Of a stretch of 64,000 nucleotides of DNA, positions 7,786 through 16,179 are shown piece by piece; positions within the stretch are counted from its first letter, which is position 1, and each line of letters starts with the position of its first letter. Under the pieces are notes generated by a model. It searched no databases, was not told the DNA's origin, and saw only the letters and a program-made list of their open reading frames with translations. The translations under genes and the position numbers were made by a program. The stretch spans positions 2,790,001 through 2,854,000 of the forward strand of contig CBDCNI010000001.1 in assembly GCA_965219175.1 (NCBI GenBank), in the 5' to 3' direction. The stretch is from JBBPZK01 sp965219175. GTDB taxonomy: Bacteria; Actinomycetota; Rubrobacteria; Rubrobacterales; Rubrobacteraceae.

Positions 7786-8029
7786 GGCTAACTCCTCCCT
7801 TTACGGGAAATTCCAGCGGAACCTTTTCGGAGAATACAATACTACACCGGACGGGACCGGATAATTCCTCAGAGGCTGCGATCGCATAGAAAAAGGGCCG
7901 GCGTTCATATAAGGGCGAGACCCTTTTCCGGCCCTTAGCGATCTCATGGAAAAGATCGCTAGGATGATACAAAGATTATATACACGAGTCAGCCAATAGC
8001 GCAAGCCCCAAGACGATATATCTCCGGTT
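7786..8029. other. Intergenic region with hairpin sequence
   Basis: No gene is supported here. The most visible structure is an inverted repeat (AAGGGCCGG near 7893 and CCGGCCCTT near 7927), flanked by two similar AGCGATC-type segments. It lies upstream of the acetyltransferase on the minus strand, so it could fold in that gene's leader. Short open frames in it have no recognisable content. Confidence 0.3.
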
Positions 8030-8057
8030 TTGCCGCGCTTCCGACCAGTGCTATAAT
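8030..8057 (+). promoter_or_regulatory. tRNA-Lys promoter
   Basis: A consensus TATAAT at 8052-8057 follows TTGCCG at 8030-8035 with a 16-base spacer. It ends 12 bases before the tRNA, the expected distance for a short tRNA leader. Confidence 0.6.
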
Positions 8058-8069
8058 CCCATCCGGTAC

Positions 8070-8142
8070 GGGCCGCTAGCTCAATTGGCAGAGCAAGAGA
8101 CTCTTAATCTCTAGGTTCCAGGTTCGAGTCCTGGGCGGCTCA
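8070..8142 (+). tRNA. tRNA-Lys(CTT)
   Basis: The 73-base cloverleaf has an acceptor stem GGGCCGC/GCGGCTC with one G-T pair, a D-arm AGCTCAATTGGCAGAGCA, and an anticodon stem AGAGA/TCTCT. The loop CTCTTAA places CTT as anticodon. The T-arm is CCAGG-TTCGAGT-CCTGG. CCA is not encoded. Confidence 0.93.
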
Positions 8143-8156
8143 CTCCCAGATATTCA

Positions 8157-8184
8157 CACCCGAATCGAACGGGTCTGCTTTCTC
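8157..8184 (+). terminator. Possible tRNA-Lys terminator
   Basis: ACCCG and CGGGT arms with a seven-base loop are followed by a pyrimidine-rich run (CTGCTTTCTC). The stem is only five base pairs, so this is weak. Confidence 0.35.
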
Positions 8185-8435
8185 AGCCCCAAGACTACAG
8201 CAAGATTATTCTTACTATTCTTCTAAAGACATTCTATTTCGAAAAGACTCGCCAAATGTACGAGTTACAAAGCTGAACGGACGCAGATAGCCCGTGGAAG
8301 GACTTCGTAATGCGGTAGAAGCCTGCTTTCCCGAGATACGAGAAAGGCGGGGGAGCGCAGGCTCTCCTCCGCCTCTGAGAGAAGCTCCGCTCCCTTTTCC
8401 GGGCGCGGAGCTTCTCGGAGAGTTGTTGCTTGTTA
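8185..8435. other. Intergenic region with a strong hairpin
   Basis: No gene is supported. A perfect 12-bp inverted repeat (arms 8379-8390 and 8405-8416, GAGAAGCTCCGC) lies just past the end of the minus-strand surface protein gene and may end or stabilise its transcript. It lacks a downstream T-run on that strand, so it is not a textbook terminator. Confidence 0.4.
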
Positions 8436-8798
8436 CTACCGGCGCCGCAGGACGGCGAAGGTCAGGATACCGGAACCCAACAGCAGAGCAGCCGCGGGAA
8501 GAAGAAGCGCCGGGCCACCGCTGGTGGGAAGGCCGGTGCCGCTGGTGTCCTTTAGCTGTCCCTTCTTGCCGGAGCCGGTGACTTTGCTGGTCGAGCTGCC
8601 CATGCTGGAACCGTTCTGCATCATGGTCGATCCACCCATGTTGGAATTGCTGCTCATCATGGTCGAACCACCCATGCTGGAGCCCCCACTGCTCATCATG
8701 GTCGAACCACCCATGGTCGAACTCTGCGCCAAAGCCACCGACGCGGTGAGTAGCACGGCTACAAAAGTGGCCGCTACCAGTAAAATCGCTCTCCTCAT
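8436..8798 (-). CDS. Met/Ser/Gly-repeat surface protein with LPxTG-like anchor
   Basis: The 120-residue protein has a signal peptide (residues 1-24, cleavage after SVALA). About 3.5 imperfect copies of a 12-13-residue unit MGGSTMMSS follow. The end has the layout of a sortase substrate: LPTSGG, a hydrophobic stretch and an RRR tail. The canonical motif is LPxTG, so LPTSG is a variant. The repeats are visible in the DNA as well. Methionine clusters on the cell surface can bind copper or scavenge oxidants; that is speculation. AGAAGGAGG lies before the ATG. No sortase gene is in the window. Confidence 0.7.
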   Translation of the reverse strand: MRRAILLVAATFVAVLLTASVALAQSSTMGGSTMMSSGGSSMGGSTMMSSNSNMGGSTMMQNGSSMGSSTSKVTGSGKKGQLKDTSGTGLPTSGGPALLLPAAALLLGSGILTFAVLRRR

Positions 8799-8992
8799 TC
8801 AGTTCCTCCTTCTGTTTACACTATCTTACAAAAGCCTGCACTTCTCCTCTTCTGAGGAGTGTACCCACAGTGTAACAGAACAAAAACCAGAAAGTCTCTA
8901 TTTACTTAATATTTTTTAACAATTTTGTTAGGAGCCTCCGGGAGGCTGCTGAGACCACGCGTATTTACGCGTCCGGATGCGTGTCCGCGCAG

Positions 8993-9077
8993 CGGGAGCA
9001 GTAGGATTCGAACCTACGGGTGTGTTAGCACCTCTGGTTTTCAAGACCAGCGCATTAGTCCTCTCTGCCATGCTCCC
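8993..9077 (-). tRNA. tRNA-Ser(TGA)
   Basis: The 85-base minus-strand cloverleaf has a perfect seven-pair acceptor stem GGGAGCA/TGCTCCC and an anticodon stem CTGGT/ACCAG with loop CTTGAAA (anticodon TGA). A long variable arm typical of serine tRNAs (GGTGCTAACACACC) and a T-arm GTAGG-TTCGAAT-CCTAC complete it. CCA is not encoded. The 8799-8992 gap beside it is AT-rich, with a small GCCTCC/GGAGGC hairpin near 8934. Confidence 0.93.
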
Positions 9078-9120
9078 GGCAGACGGAGTTTAACTGATGA
9101 GAGCAGGCCGTGGACAGCTT

Positions 9121-9759
9121 CTACCCGACAGTGGAAGAAGGGCAGATATCGTTCAGGACGCAGTTTGGGCAGTCTGGTTTGCGGGCTTTGCAGATGCGGC
9201 GGCCGTGGAAGATCAGGAGGTGCGAGAAGACGGTCCTGTCTCTTTCCGGGACGACTTCCAGCAGGTCTTTCTCTATCTTCTCAGGGTCTTTGTGTGTTGT
9301 GAGGCCGAGCCTGTTCGAGAGCCGCCGGACGTGGGTATCCACCACGACGCCTTCATCTATGCCGAAAGCGTTGCCGAGAACGACGTTGGCGGTCTTGCGC
9401 CCGACGCCGGGAAGGGCGGTAAGTTCCTTCATGGTTTGGGGGACCTGGCCGTCGTGGTCCTCGACGAGGGCATGGGCCATATTCCGTAGAGAGCGGGCCT
9501 TGTTTCGGTAGAAGCCTGTCGGACGAACCTCCGCCTCAAGGCTCTCCGGGTCCGCGTCGGCGAGGTCTTGCGCGTTCGGGCACTTTTCGAATAGCCCCGG
9601 CGTGACCTGGTTGACCCGAACATCGGTAGTCTGGGCCGAGAGGATCGTCGCGACCAGAAGCTCCAGAGGATTCGACCACGAAAGCTCTGTCCTGGCGTCG
9701 GGGTACTCCGCCTTGAGACGGGAGATCACCTCCTCCGCCGAGGCGGCGTCAGCTCTCAA
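9121..9759 (-). CDS. nth: Endonuclease III
   Basis: This bifunctional DNA glycosylase/AP lyase removes oxidised pyrimidines in base excision repair. The 212-residue protein has the helix-hairpin-helix LPGVGRKTANVVL with the catalytic Lys, and the catalytic Asp in VVDTHVRRL. The iron-sulfur cluster loop is C-x6-C-x2-C-x5-C at the C-terminus (CKARKPDCPNCVLNDIC). The length is normal for the family. The start is a TTG at 9759; no ATG is available upstream in frame. It diverges from pgi, and the 136-base gap must hold both promoters. Confidence 0.93.
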   Translation of the reverse strand: MRADAASAEEVISRLKAEYPDARTELSWSNPLELLVATILSAQTTDVRVNQVTPGLFEKCPNAQDLADADPESLEAEVRPTGFYRNKARSLRNMAHALVEDHDGQVPQTMKELTALPGVGRKTANVVLGNAFGIDEGVVVDTHVRRLSNRLGLTTHKDPEKIEKDLLEVVPERDRTVFSHLLIFHGRRICKARKPDCPNCVLNDICPSSTVG

Positions 9760-9895
9760 GCGCCGGGCTCCGGGGAGAAGTTGCGAATAGCTGAGAGGTG
9801 GTCTTCTATCACAGTCCGGGATTATAGCGTGGGTGGCGTGAAAGGGCGGTGGGCTATTAAACTACCCTTCCGAGACCACTACGGAAGGAGTGAGC

Positions 9896-11188
9896 ATGGC
9901 GAAGGTCGGCTTCGATTACCAGAACCTCATGGAGGTCGAGGGAGGGATACGGCAGGAAGACCTGGACGAGATACAGTCGCGGCTGAAAGAAGCTGCAAAT
10001 GAGCTTCTGGAGAGTTCCCCCGGTTTCTTGCGGCTGGCGGATACGCGGGAATACGTGGAGCCTTCGGTGGAGATCGCGGAGGAAATACGCAGCTCCGGTG
10101 CCACGGACTTCGTCCACATCGGCATCGGGGGCTCGGCTCTAGGGCCGATCGCGCTGCATAAAGCCCTCACCCATCCCTACTACAACCAGCTCGACGACCG
10201 CGGCGGTCCGCGTCTCCACTTCGCCGAGAACACGGACCCCGCGACGGTCGCAGCCATCCTGGACGTGGCCGACCTTGAGAATACGTGGGTGAACGTCGTG
10301 ACCAAGTCGGGCTCGACAGCCGAGACTATGGCGGGGTTCCTGGTCCTGCGGGGCGCGCTCGTCGAGGCGCTCGGGGACTCCGGCTACCAGGGACGCACCG
10401 TCGCAACCACCGATCCGGAGGAAGGCTTCTTAAAGCAAATAGCCGACCGCGAAGGCATGAAGACACTCCCGATCCCACCGGACGTGGGCGGACGTTTCTC
10501 GGAGCTTACGCCCGTCGGCCTCCTGCCGGCGGCGGTAGCAGGCCTCGACGTGGACGCCTTGCTCGCAGGCGCCGCCGAGTGCGCAAACGAGGTTAAGGAA
10601 CAAGGAGCGGAGCACCCGGCCGTTGTAGGGGCGGCGATGCACTACCTGATGGATACGGCGCGCGGACGGAACGTGCGCGTGATGATGACCTACGCGGACG
10701 CTTTGGAGAGGGTCGCCGCCTGGTTCGTCCAGCTCTGGGCGGAGTCGCTGGGTAAGGACGGCAAGGGCTCGACGCCGCACGGGGCGGTCGGGACGACGGA
10801 CCAGCACTCGCAGGTCCAACTCTACATGGAGGGGCCGCAGGACAAGGTGATCGAGATAGTCCAGGTCGAGGATCACCCGCGAGACCTGACCATAACCCCA
10901 GCCTACGAGGACATCGAGGGCGTCGGCTACCTCGGCGGGCACACGATGGCAGAACTGCTGAACGTCGAGTGCGACGCGACCCGCCGCGCGCTGACCGAAG
11001 CCGGGAGACCCAACTCGACGATCCGGCTAGGTGAAATCTCCGAAGAGAACCTCGGCTACCTGTTCATGGCACTCGAAGTCCAGACCGCCGTTACAGGGTC
11101 GCTCTATGGGGTGAACGCCTTCAACCAGCCCGGTGTGGAGGCCGGAAAGGAGATCACCTACAAAGGAATGGGTCGCCCAGGGTACTAG
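9896..11188 (+). CDS. pgi: Glucose-6-phosphate isomerase
   Basis: Pgi interconverts glucose-6-phosphate and fructose-6-phosphate in the cytoplasm. The 430-residue protein shows the sugar-isomerase fold signatures: IGIGGSALGP, TKSGSTAET for phosphate binding, and the catalytic region GSTPHGAVGTTDQHSQ. This is the short bacterial form. The ATG at 9896 lies six bases after GGAAGGA; a GTG at 9890 overlaps that ribosome site and is less likely. It is convergent with the DUF4396 gene, nine bases away. Confidence 0.93.
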   Translation: MAKVGFDYQNLMEVEGGIRQEDLDEIQSRLKEAANELLESSPGFLRLADTREYVEPSVEIAEEIRSSGATDFVHIGIGGSALGPIALHKALTHPYYNQLDDRGGPRLHFAENTDPATVAAILDVADLENTWVNVVTKSGSTAETMAGFLVLRGALVEALGDSGYQGRTVATTDPEEGFLKQIADREGMKTLPIPPDVGGRFSELTPVGLLPAAVAGLDVDALLAGAAECANEVKEQGAEHPAVVGAAMHYLMDTARGRNVRVMMTYADALERVAAWFVQLWAESLGKDGKGSTPHGAVGTTDQHSQVQLYMEGPQDKVIEIVQVEDHPRDLTITPAYEDIEGVGYLGGHTMAELLNVECDATRRALTEAGRPNSTIRLGEISEENLGYLFMALEVQTAVTGSLYGVNAFNQPGVEAGKEITYKGMGRPGY

Positions 11189-11197
11189 AACCCCGGC

Positions 11198-11884
11198 TTA
11201 CATAGCCTCCTTGATACCGCGTTTGATCAGCCACCAGTTGACCGGATAAGCGGTGAAAAAGCCCAGGATCATGCCGACCTGCATCAGGAACCAGTAGGCG
11301 GCGTGATCCGGGTGGATGTGCTCGACCGGAAACAGAACCAACTGCATGATAGCCATCCACCCGAACAGCCCGATCTCGAACGAGGTTAACGAGAGCGTAT
11401 CGGCCTTCAAAGCCGCCTTGATGCCCTCACCGAGCGAGAGGCCGCGCATCGGCGCGATCGAGAAATACTGGAAGATGATCCCGAGCGTGAAGGCGAGCGT
11501 GTAGTCGGCGATGTACTCCGGCCAGAGCGAAAGACCGGCTATCTCCCAGGAGATCAGGAAAACGAACGTCGCCCCCACAATGTCCCCGAGCGTACACCCC
11601 GCCCCGCAATGGCTCACACCTGTAGCCGTGGAAGCCACGAAGCTCTTCTCCGGAGACACGCCGGTCTCCTCCTGCCACTTCCCACTCTTCGACCGCCCCC
11701 ACCGGTTATAAGCCCAGATCGCCACCGGCCCGAAATAGAGCGCGGTCACCGGCCACACAGCCTCCATAATACCCATCTGCTGCCGATAACCCCGCCCGAA
11801 TATGTCGTAGAGAATAAAGACCGCGCACGCCAACGCCACAACTATCGAGACCCACGACACAACCGTCAACCACGATGGAACCAC
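11198..11884 (-). CDS. DUF4396 integral membrane protein
   Basis: The 228-residue protein has about six hydrophobic segments and the DUF4396 hallmark SHCGAGCTLGDIVG, with two cysteines and a histidine that could bind metal at the membrane. Family members are often found near copper-handling genes, but none is seen here, so I do not assign a function. The GTG start follows AGGAGGT at six bases. Confidence 0.75.
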   Translation of the reverse strand: MVPSWLTVVSWVSIVVALACAVFILYDIFGRGYRQQMGIMEAVWPVTALYFGPVAIWAYNRWGRSKSGKWQEETGVSPEKSFVASTATGVSHCGAGCTLGDIVGATFVFLISWEIAGLSLWPEYIADYTLAFTLGIIFQYFSIAPMRGLSLGEGIKAALKADTLSLTSFEIGLFGWMAIMQLVLFPVEHIHPDHAAYWFLMQVGMILGFFTAYPVNWWLIKRGIKEAM

Positions 11885-12189
11885 CTCAATACCTCCTCTT
11901 CACGAACAGTCACTACTCTTTCCAGTATACCCCCTACCCCTATAGCAAAAAGACTTTTTTATGCGCGTAAAGAGTGGGCTCGTTTCGGTGGTTAGTCGCC
12001 CACAGGGCACGTTGGTTGGGCGGAGTTGCTCTTCGAGGCCGCTAAACTTGAGGCTTGTAATCTCCAGGTTTTGCTGTCAGGAAACGTGCAACGGCGCAAT
12101 GTTCCGATGATGACCCGCGAGGCTTCGGGGGCGGCGTAATGCGTGCCGTCCCGAAGCGCTGCGGCTAGAAAGGGTATTACGTTGTGTTC
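11885..12189. other. Intergenic region
   Basis: No gene is supported. It contains a small AAAAAG/CTTTTT repeat near 11947 upstream of the membrane protein. A larger imperfect hairpin (12122-12135 with 12145-12157) lies past the end of msrB and may end its transcript, although no T-run follows it. Confidence 0.35.
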
Positions 12190-12594
12190 TTACTGAGGGT
12201 CGAAGCGTAGGGCGGCGGAGTTTATGCAGTAACGCTTCCCGGTCGGTTCCGGGCCGTCGTCGAAGACGTGTCCCTGATGCGAGCCGCACGCGGCGCAGTG
12301 GACCTCGGTACGACGCATGAAGAAGCTACGGTCCACCTGAGTCTCGACGTTGTTTTCGTCCGCAGGAGCCCAGAAGCTCGGCCAGCCCGTGCTGGAGTCG
12401 AACTTCGTCTCCGAGCTGAAGAGCGGGGCTCCGCATGCTACACAAAGGTATGTGCCTTCGTCTTTGGTGTCCCAGTATTCTCCGCTGAAAGCCCGCTCGG
12501 TGCCGTGCTTTCGGGCGACCCTATACTGCTCGGGCGTGAGCTCCTGCTTCCATTCCTCGTCAGTCTTCTGAACTTTCTTACGTGTATTATCCAT
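12190..12594 (-). CDS. msrB: Peptide-methionine (R)-S-oxide reductase
   Basis: MsrB reduces methionine-R-sulfoxide in proteins and repairs oxidative damage. The 134-residue protein has both zinc-binding pairs (CVACGAPLF and CAACGSHQGHVF), the GWPSFW motif and the catalytic cysteine in RYCINSAAL. The length is normal for a single-domain MsrB. It is transcribed alone on the minus strand and diverges from the gene at 12706. Confidence 0.94.
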   Translation of the reverse strand: MDNTRKKVQKTDEEWKQELTPEQYRVARKHGTERAFSGEYWDTKDEGTYLCVACGAPLFSSETKFDSSTGWPSFWAPADENNVETQVDRSFFMRRTEVHCAACGSHQGHVFDDGPEPTGKRYCINSAALRFDPQ

Positions 12595-12658
12595 GTTCTT
12601 ATTTTACCATGAGCCCCGAAAAACCTCGCCCAAAAAGCGGTGCGTGCCGGATCGCGGG

Positions 12659-12664
12659 TATAAT
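12659..12664 (+). promoter_or_regulatory. -10 box upstream of the ATC-hydrolase-like gene
   Basis: A consensus TATAAT lies 41 bases before the ATG at 12706. No good -35 hexamer is visible at 16-18 bases, so an activator or a different sigma factor may be needed. Confidence 0.4.
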
Positions 12665-12705
12665 GCGTTGGTTATGTCTACGAGAGTTTTCGAGGGTGAT
12701 CTATT

Positions 12706-13341
12706 ATGAAGTGGCTCAAGGTCTATGGTCTTCCTAAATTGCCGCTGGCCCTGGCGCGGCAGGCGATGAAATTCGGGTTGCCGGGACCGACCTGGTACAA
12801 GTGGAAAGCGGCGTCGGCTGGAACGGGAGTTATCCTGGATGAGATGATCCGTGCGGCCGACGACCTCGGCTACGACGGCCAGAAGGTCGGTCAACTCGCC
12901 ATGAGCCGCATCGGAGAGAAGCAAGGCAGCGACCTGAGAGAGCAACTAGGCGTCAAGACGATGAAGGATACCGTGGACGTGGTGATGCTCGCCAACCGCT
13001 TTTTCGATATCGAGATCACGCTGACCGAACAGAAGAACGGCGAGTACGTCATAAACGCCGACCGCTGTCCCTGGTTCGGCGGGATGGGTCACGACGGCGT
13101 CCCAGGCTGGGACGTAAAACCCTGCTCGGCCTTTTCGACCTACGAGAAGGCGATGGTCAACGCCATAAACCCGAACGTAAAACTCTCCTACACCGAGAAG
13201 CGGACCAGCGGCGGTCACACCTGCCGCGGCGTCTACAAATACAGGGACGAGGAACTGGGCGACGGTCCCGCCGAGGGCGTAACCCCGGAGATGGTCAGCA
13301 TCGGCAAGAAGCCGGGGAAGGTAGAGACTAGCGCGGAGTAG
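12706..13341 (+). CDS. Cys-rich protein of the ATC-hydrolase-like group
   Basis: The 211-residue soluble protein has ordered cysteines in its second half: DRCPWFGG, KPCSAFSTYEKA and GGHTCRGVYKY. That layout resembles proteins annotated as L-2-amino-thiazoline-4-carboxylic acid hydrolase-like. The resemblance is by pattern only. GAGGGTGAT lies before the ATG. It is followed seven bases later by the DUF3267 gene and may be co-transcribed with it. Confidence 0.45.
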   Translation: MKWLKVYGLPKLPLALARQAMKFGLPGPTWYKWKAASAGTGVILDEMIRAADDLGYDGQKVGQLAMSRIGEKQGSDLREQLGVKTMKDTVDVVMLANRFFDIEITLTEQKNGEYVINADRCPWFGGMGHDGVPGWDVKPCSAFSTYEKAMVNAINPNVKLSYTEKRTSGGHTCRGVYKYRDEELGDGPAEGVTPEMVSIGKKPGKVETSAE

Positions 13342-13347
13342 TAAAAC

Positions 13348-13899
13348 GTGGACTGGTATCCAGACAGGACGATCGTCTTTCTCTGGACAGTCCTGGGTAT
13401 AGTACTGTCGTTTATAGGAATCGCTCTGTTCGCTCTGGTCTACGCGGTATCTCGCGGGTCGAGCACCGCGACAGTAGAGCTTTCAGGGCTGGATCTGATG
13501 CTAGGCCTGATGATCTTCGTGGCTCTCGTCGTGGTACTGTTAGTCCTCCACGAATGGCTGCACGGCCTGGCAATGAGCGGGTACGGTGCAAAGCCGGAGT
13601 ATGGAGCCGGTGTTTTGTACAAGGTTATGCCCTACTTCTTTTGCACTGCTCCGGGGCACAAGTTCACGAAGCAACAGTTCGCAGTGGTCAGCGCGGCTCC
13701 TGCCGTTATGATCTCACTCGTCGGGGCGCTTTGCGTGGCTCTCGTTCCTCTTGGTGGTTGGCTGGTGATTCCTCTAGGCATTCATCTCGCGGGCTGCATA
13801 GGAGACTTCTGGTTTCTCGGCATGATCTCTCGCCAGCCTCAAGGCACCCTCATCGAGGACCTGAGAACCGGCACGCGCTTCCATCGTCCCGCTACGTGA
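13348..13899 (+). CDS. DUF3267 membrane zinc metalloprotease-like protein
   Basis: The 183-residue protein has four hydrophobic segments, and the second ends in LHEWLHGLAM, an HExxH zinc-protease motif. GCIGDFWFLG in the fourth segment could provide the Asp third ligand, as in intramembrane site-2-like proteases. The start is a GTG at 13348, following the previous stop by six bases. The substrate is unknown. Confidence 0.7.
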   Translation: MDWYPDRTIVFLWTVLGIVLSFIGIALFALVYAVSRGSSTATVELSGLDLMLGLMIFVALVVVLLVLHEWLHGLAMSGYGAKPEYGAGVLYKVMPYFFCTAPGHKFTKQQFAVVSAAPAVMISLVGALCVALVPLGGWLVIPLGIHLAGCIGDFWFLGMISRQPQGTLIEDLRTGTRFHRPAT

Positions 13900-13951
13900 G
13901 GCTCACATGCTAGACTCGCGCCCGTAGAAAGCCTGACGTGGAGGACGCGAT

Positions 13952-14551
13952 TTGGAACGCATTGAAATAGACACAGCGCGAGGCAAAGAGCAGGTCCCGC
14001 CGGGACAGTACCTGGTCGGGGACCGGTGGCCGATCCTGACTTATGGCCCGACACCAGCGGCTGACCTCGGAACGTGGGACTTTACGATAAGCGGGCTGGT
14101 TGATAACCCTCTCCGCTTTACGTGGGAAGAGTGGAACGAGCTTCCACAGGTCGAGGTCAAGGCGGATATGCACTGCGTTACTTCGTGGAGCAAGCTGGAA
14201 AATGTCTGGAGGGGCGTGAGAGCGAAGCACTTGTTGGACCTTGCGAGACCGAAGCCGGAGGCGGAGTTTTTCTCCGTGTTCTGCGACGGCGGGTACACGA
14301 CGAACGCGCCGGTGGAGGAGTTGTACGAGGAGGATGCGCTCTTCGCGACGCATCACAACGGTGAACCGCTGGAGCCGGGGCACGGGTATCCGATGCGTCT
14401 GGTTGTACCACGCCTCTACGCCTGGAAGAGCGCCAAGTGGATCCGGGGCATAGAGTTCATCTCCGAAGACAAACCGGGTTTCTGGGAGCAGAACGGCTAC
14501 CACAGCTACGGAGATCCCTGGAAAGAACAGCGCTACAGCTTCAGCTTCTAG
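13952..14551 (+). CDS. Sulfite-oxidase-fold molybdopterin-binding protein, cytoplasmic
   Basis: The 199-residue protein is a bare oxidoreductase molybdopterin domain. It has DMHCVTSWS with the cysteine expected to ligate molybdenum, DGGYTTNAP, HGYPMRLVVP and YAWKSAKWIRGIEF. There is no Tat signal, dimerisation domain or heme domain, unlike classical sulfite oxidases or MsrP. The start is a TTG with GGAGGA six bases upstream. The substrate cannot be read from sequence. It follows the DUF3267 gene by 52 bases. Confidence 0.8.
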   Translation: MERIEIDTARGKEQVPPGQYLVGDRWPILTYGPTPAADLGTWDFTISGLVDNPLRFTWEEWNELPQVEVKADMHCVTSWSKLENVWRGVRAKHLLDLARPKPEAEFFSVFCDGGYTTNAPVEELYEEDALFATHHNGEPLEPGHGYPMRLVVPRLYAWKSAKWIRGIEFISEDKPGFWEQNGYHSYGDPWKEQRYSFSF

Positions 14552-14571
14552 CCGGAGGCGTGGTTGGTTCG

Positions 14572-16167
14572 TTAGCTTTGCTCTGAGACGGTGTCTTCCT
14601 GCTCCTCGCCGTTGTGGTCCCAGGCTTTCTTTGAGGCGAGTTTGGTCGCGACGCCGGCCAGGATGAAGAAAAACAGGGTCGAGGGCGGCAGGTACCAGTG
14701 CCACTCTATCGTGGATGAGACGAGATATGTCACCAGGGTGGCTACGAGACCGGCTAGTAAGATCTGACGGCTCCCAGGGACGGCGCGCCACGCGGCGCGG
14801 GCCGTGTAGCCAACGAGTAGAAAAGCGAATCCGACCATCGCGAGGAAGGCGAAAACTCCGGTTTCCGTCCCCTGCTCCAGGTACAGGTTGTGGACTTGCT
14901 TGACCCCGAGGGAGATGGGGCGGTCTTTGTTCCAGGTGTATTGGAAGGTGCCTGCCCCGGTGCCGGTAAACGGGTGCTCCTTCCACGCCTTCCAGGCCAC
15001 CTTCCAGTAAGCCGTCCGGTCTCCTATGCTGATCGAGGCGAGTCTCCGGGAGGTATTTTGCGTGTAGTCCGGGTTGCTCGCGAGCGCCTTGTACGTTTGC
15101 TGGATCCCGCCGTATTGGATCACGGCTACCGCGATCCCACCGCAGAAAACTAGGAAAACGGCAGCCAAAGCAACAGCCCCGGCTACCCGGCGAATTTCCG
15201 GGGCGAGTTGGTAGCGGTTGTCTAAAAAGGCGTATATGGCTTGCAACACGAACGCCGCCGCCAGGGCTACCAGGAGGTCGGTGAGCAAGGTGGAGCCGGC
15301 GGCCAGCCTCTGCTGTTCCGAGGCGCCGATCTCTAAAAGTCCCTTGAGGTTCCGCATTCGCCAGAGCAGCCAGGCTACGGGGGGAACGAGAAGGAGTAGG
15401 TTGGCGCTCATTCGCAGGCGGCTCTTCACGAGGATCAGCAGAACAACTATCCCTACCACGAGAGACGCCAGACCACCGCGGGAGACGGTCAGGTACAGCG
15501 CCGTCAGGAGCGCCACGGAGAGGGCGGCGTAGAGGCCTCGCGCCACCACGTTTCTGATCTGGGTGATGCGGGTCAGAGCCAGGAGGACTCCCATAGCCAC
15601 GACGAGGGCCGTGGTATTGGGGTATTGGATGGTCGAGTCTATCCTCGCGCCATCTAGGGAGGTGACCGGGTACTCTATGGGGCTTATCTTCTGTAGCAGG
15701 CCGTAGCCGCCGACAGCGGCGGTGATGAGTATGGATATGTCCAATACCGGGGCCACCTGACGTGCAGCGAATAGCGCTGAGAGGGCCAGTATGAACGTCG
15801 CGAGATACATCGCCGAGCGGAGCAACTCCTGCACCGTCAGGATCTCGCTTATAGTCCAGATCATGGACAGCCCCTTTACGGCTACCAGCACCGCCAGCAG
15901 AGCCACCAGAACCCAGCCGATTCTCGGCACCTCCCGATAGTAACCGGGCACGAACAGCGTCACGAGAAGTAGCACGAACGAGCCAAAAGCAACCGGCAGC
16001 CAAAGGTTGGGTCCGTAGAGGCCCGCCCGGATCATGCCGTAGGCGGTCGCGCCCAGGAGAATGAGCAGGACGAGTGCCTTGAAGATAGTCATCATCCTGC
16101 CGGTGCGCCGCTCTCGTGGTTGGAGACGGCTCCTCGCTTCTTCCGGGGATCCGGCTTTCTCACTCAT
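14572..16167 (-). CDS. O-antigen ligase/polymerase-like membrane protein
   Basis: The 531-residue protein has about 12 membrane segments and a large extracellular loop between residues 320 and 430. The Wzy/WaaL C-terminal signature (GTGAGTFQYTWNKDRP, VHNLYLEQGTETG) is present. Such proteins polymerise or ligate polysaccharide repeat units outside the membrane. It is the last gene of a minus-strand exopolysaccharide operon, 12 bases after the CpsD-like ATPase. A long antisense frame over it is a shadow. Confidence 0.8.
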   Translation of the reverse strand: MSEKAGSPEEARSRLQPRERRTGRMMTIFKALVLLILLGATAYGMIRAGLYGPNLWLPVAFGSFVLLLVTLFVPGYYREVPRIGWVLVALLAVLVAVKGLSMIWTISEILTVQELLRSAMYLATFILALSALFAARQVAPVLDISILITAAVGGYGLLQKISPIEYPVTSLDGARIDSTIQYPNTTALVVAMGVLLALTRITQIRNVVARGLYAALSVALLTALYLTVSRGGLASLVVGIVVLLILVKSRLRMSANLLLLVPPVAWLLWRMRNLKGLLEIGASEQQRLAAGSTLLTDLLVALAAAFVLQAIYAFLDNRYQLAPEIRRVAGAVALAAVFLVFCGGIAVAVIQYGGIQQTYKALASNPDYTQNTSRRLASISIGDRTAYWKVAWKAWKEHPFTGTGAGTFQYTWNKDRPISLGVKQVHNLYLEQGTETGVFAFLAMVGFAFLLVGYTARAAWRAVPGSRQILLAGLVATLVTYLVSSTIEWHWYLPPSTLFFFILAGVATKLASKKAWDHNGEEQEDTVSEQS

Positions 16168-16179
16168 CTCGTAGAGCCC

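Noticed and set aside
7775..8004. Two short minus-strand frames upstream of the acetyltransferase
   Set aside because: They overlap each other and a hairpin, and have no ribosome site or recognisable content.
8294..8581. Possible small plus-strand gene overlapping the hairpin region and the surface protein gene
   Set aside because: It has no ribosome site and it overlaps the convincing minus-strand gene.
13910..16003. A 697-codon open frame antisense to the sulfite-oxidase-like gene and running through the O-antigen ligase gene in another frame
   Set aside because: It overlaps well-supported genes, has no recognisable domain, and its Arg/Pro-rich composition is typical of off-frame reading in GC-rich DNA.
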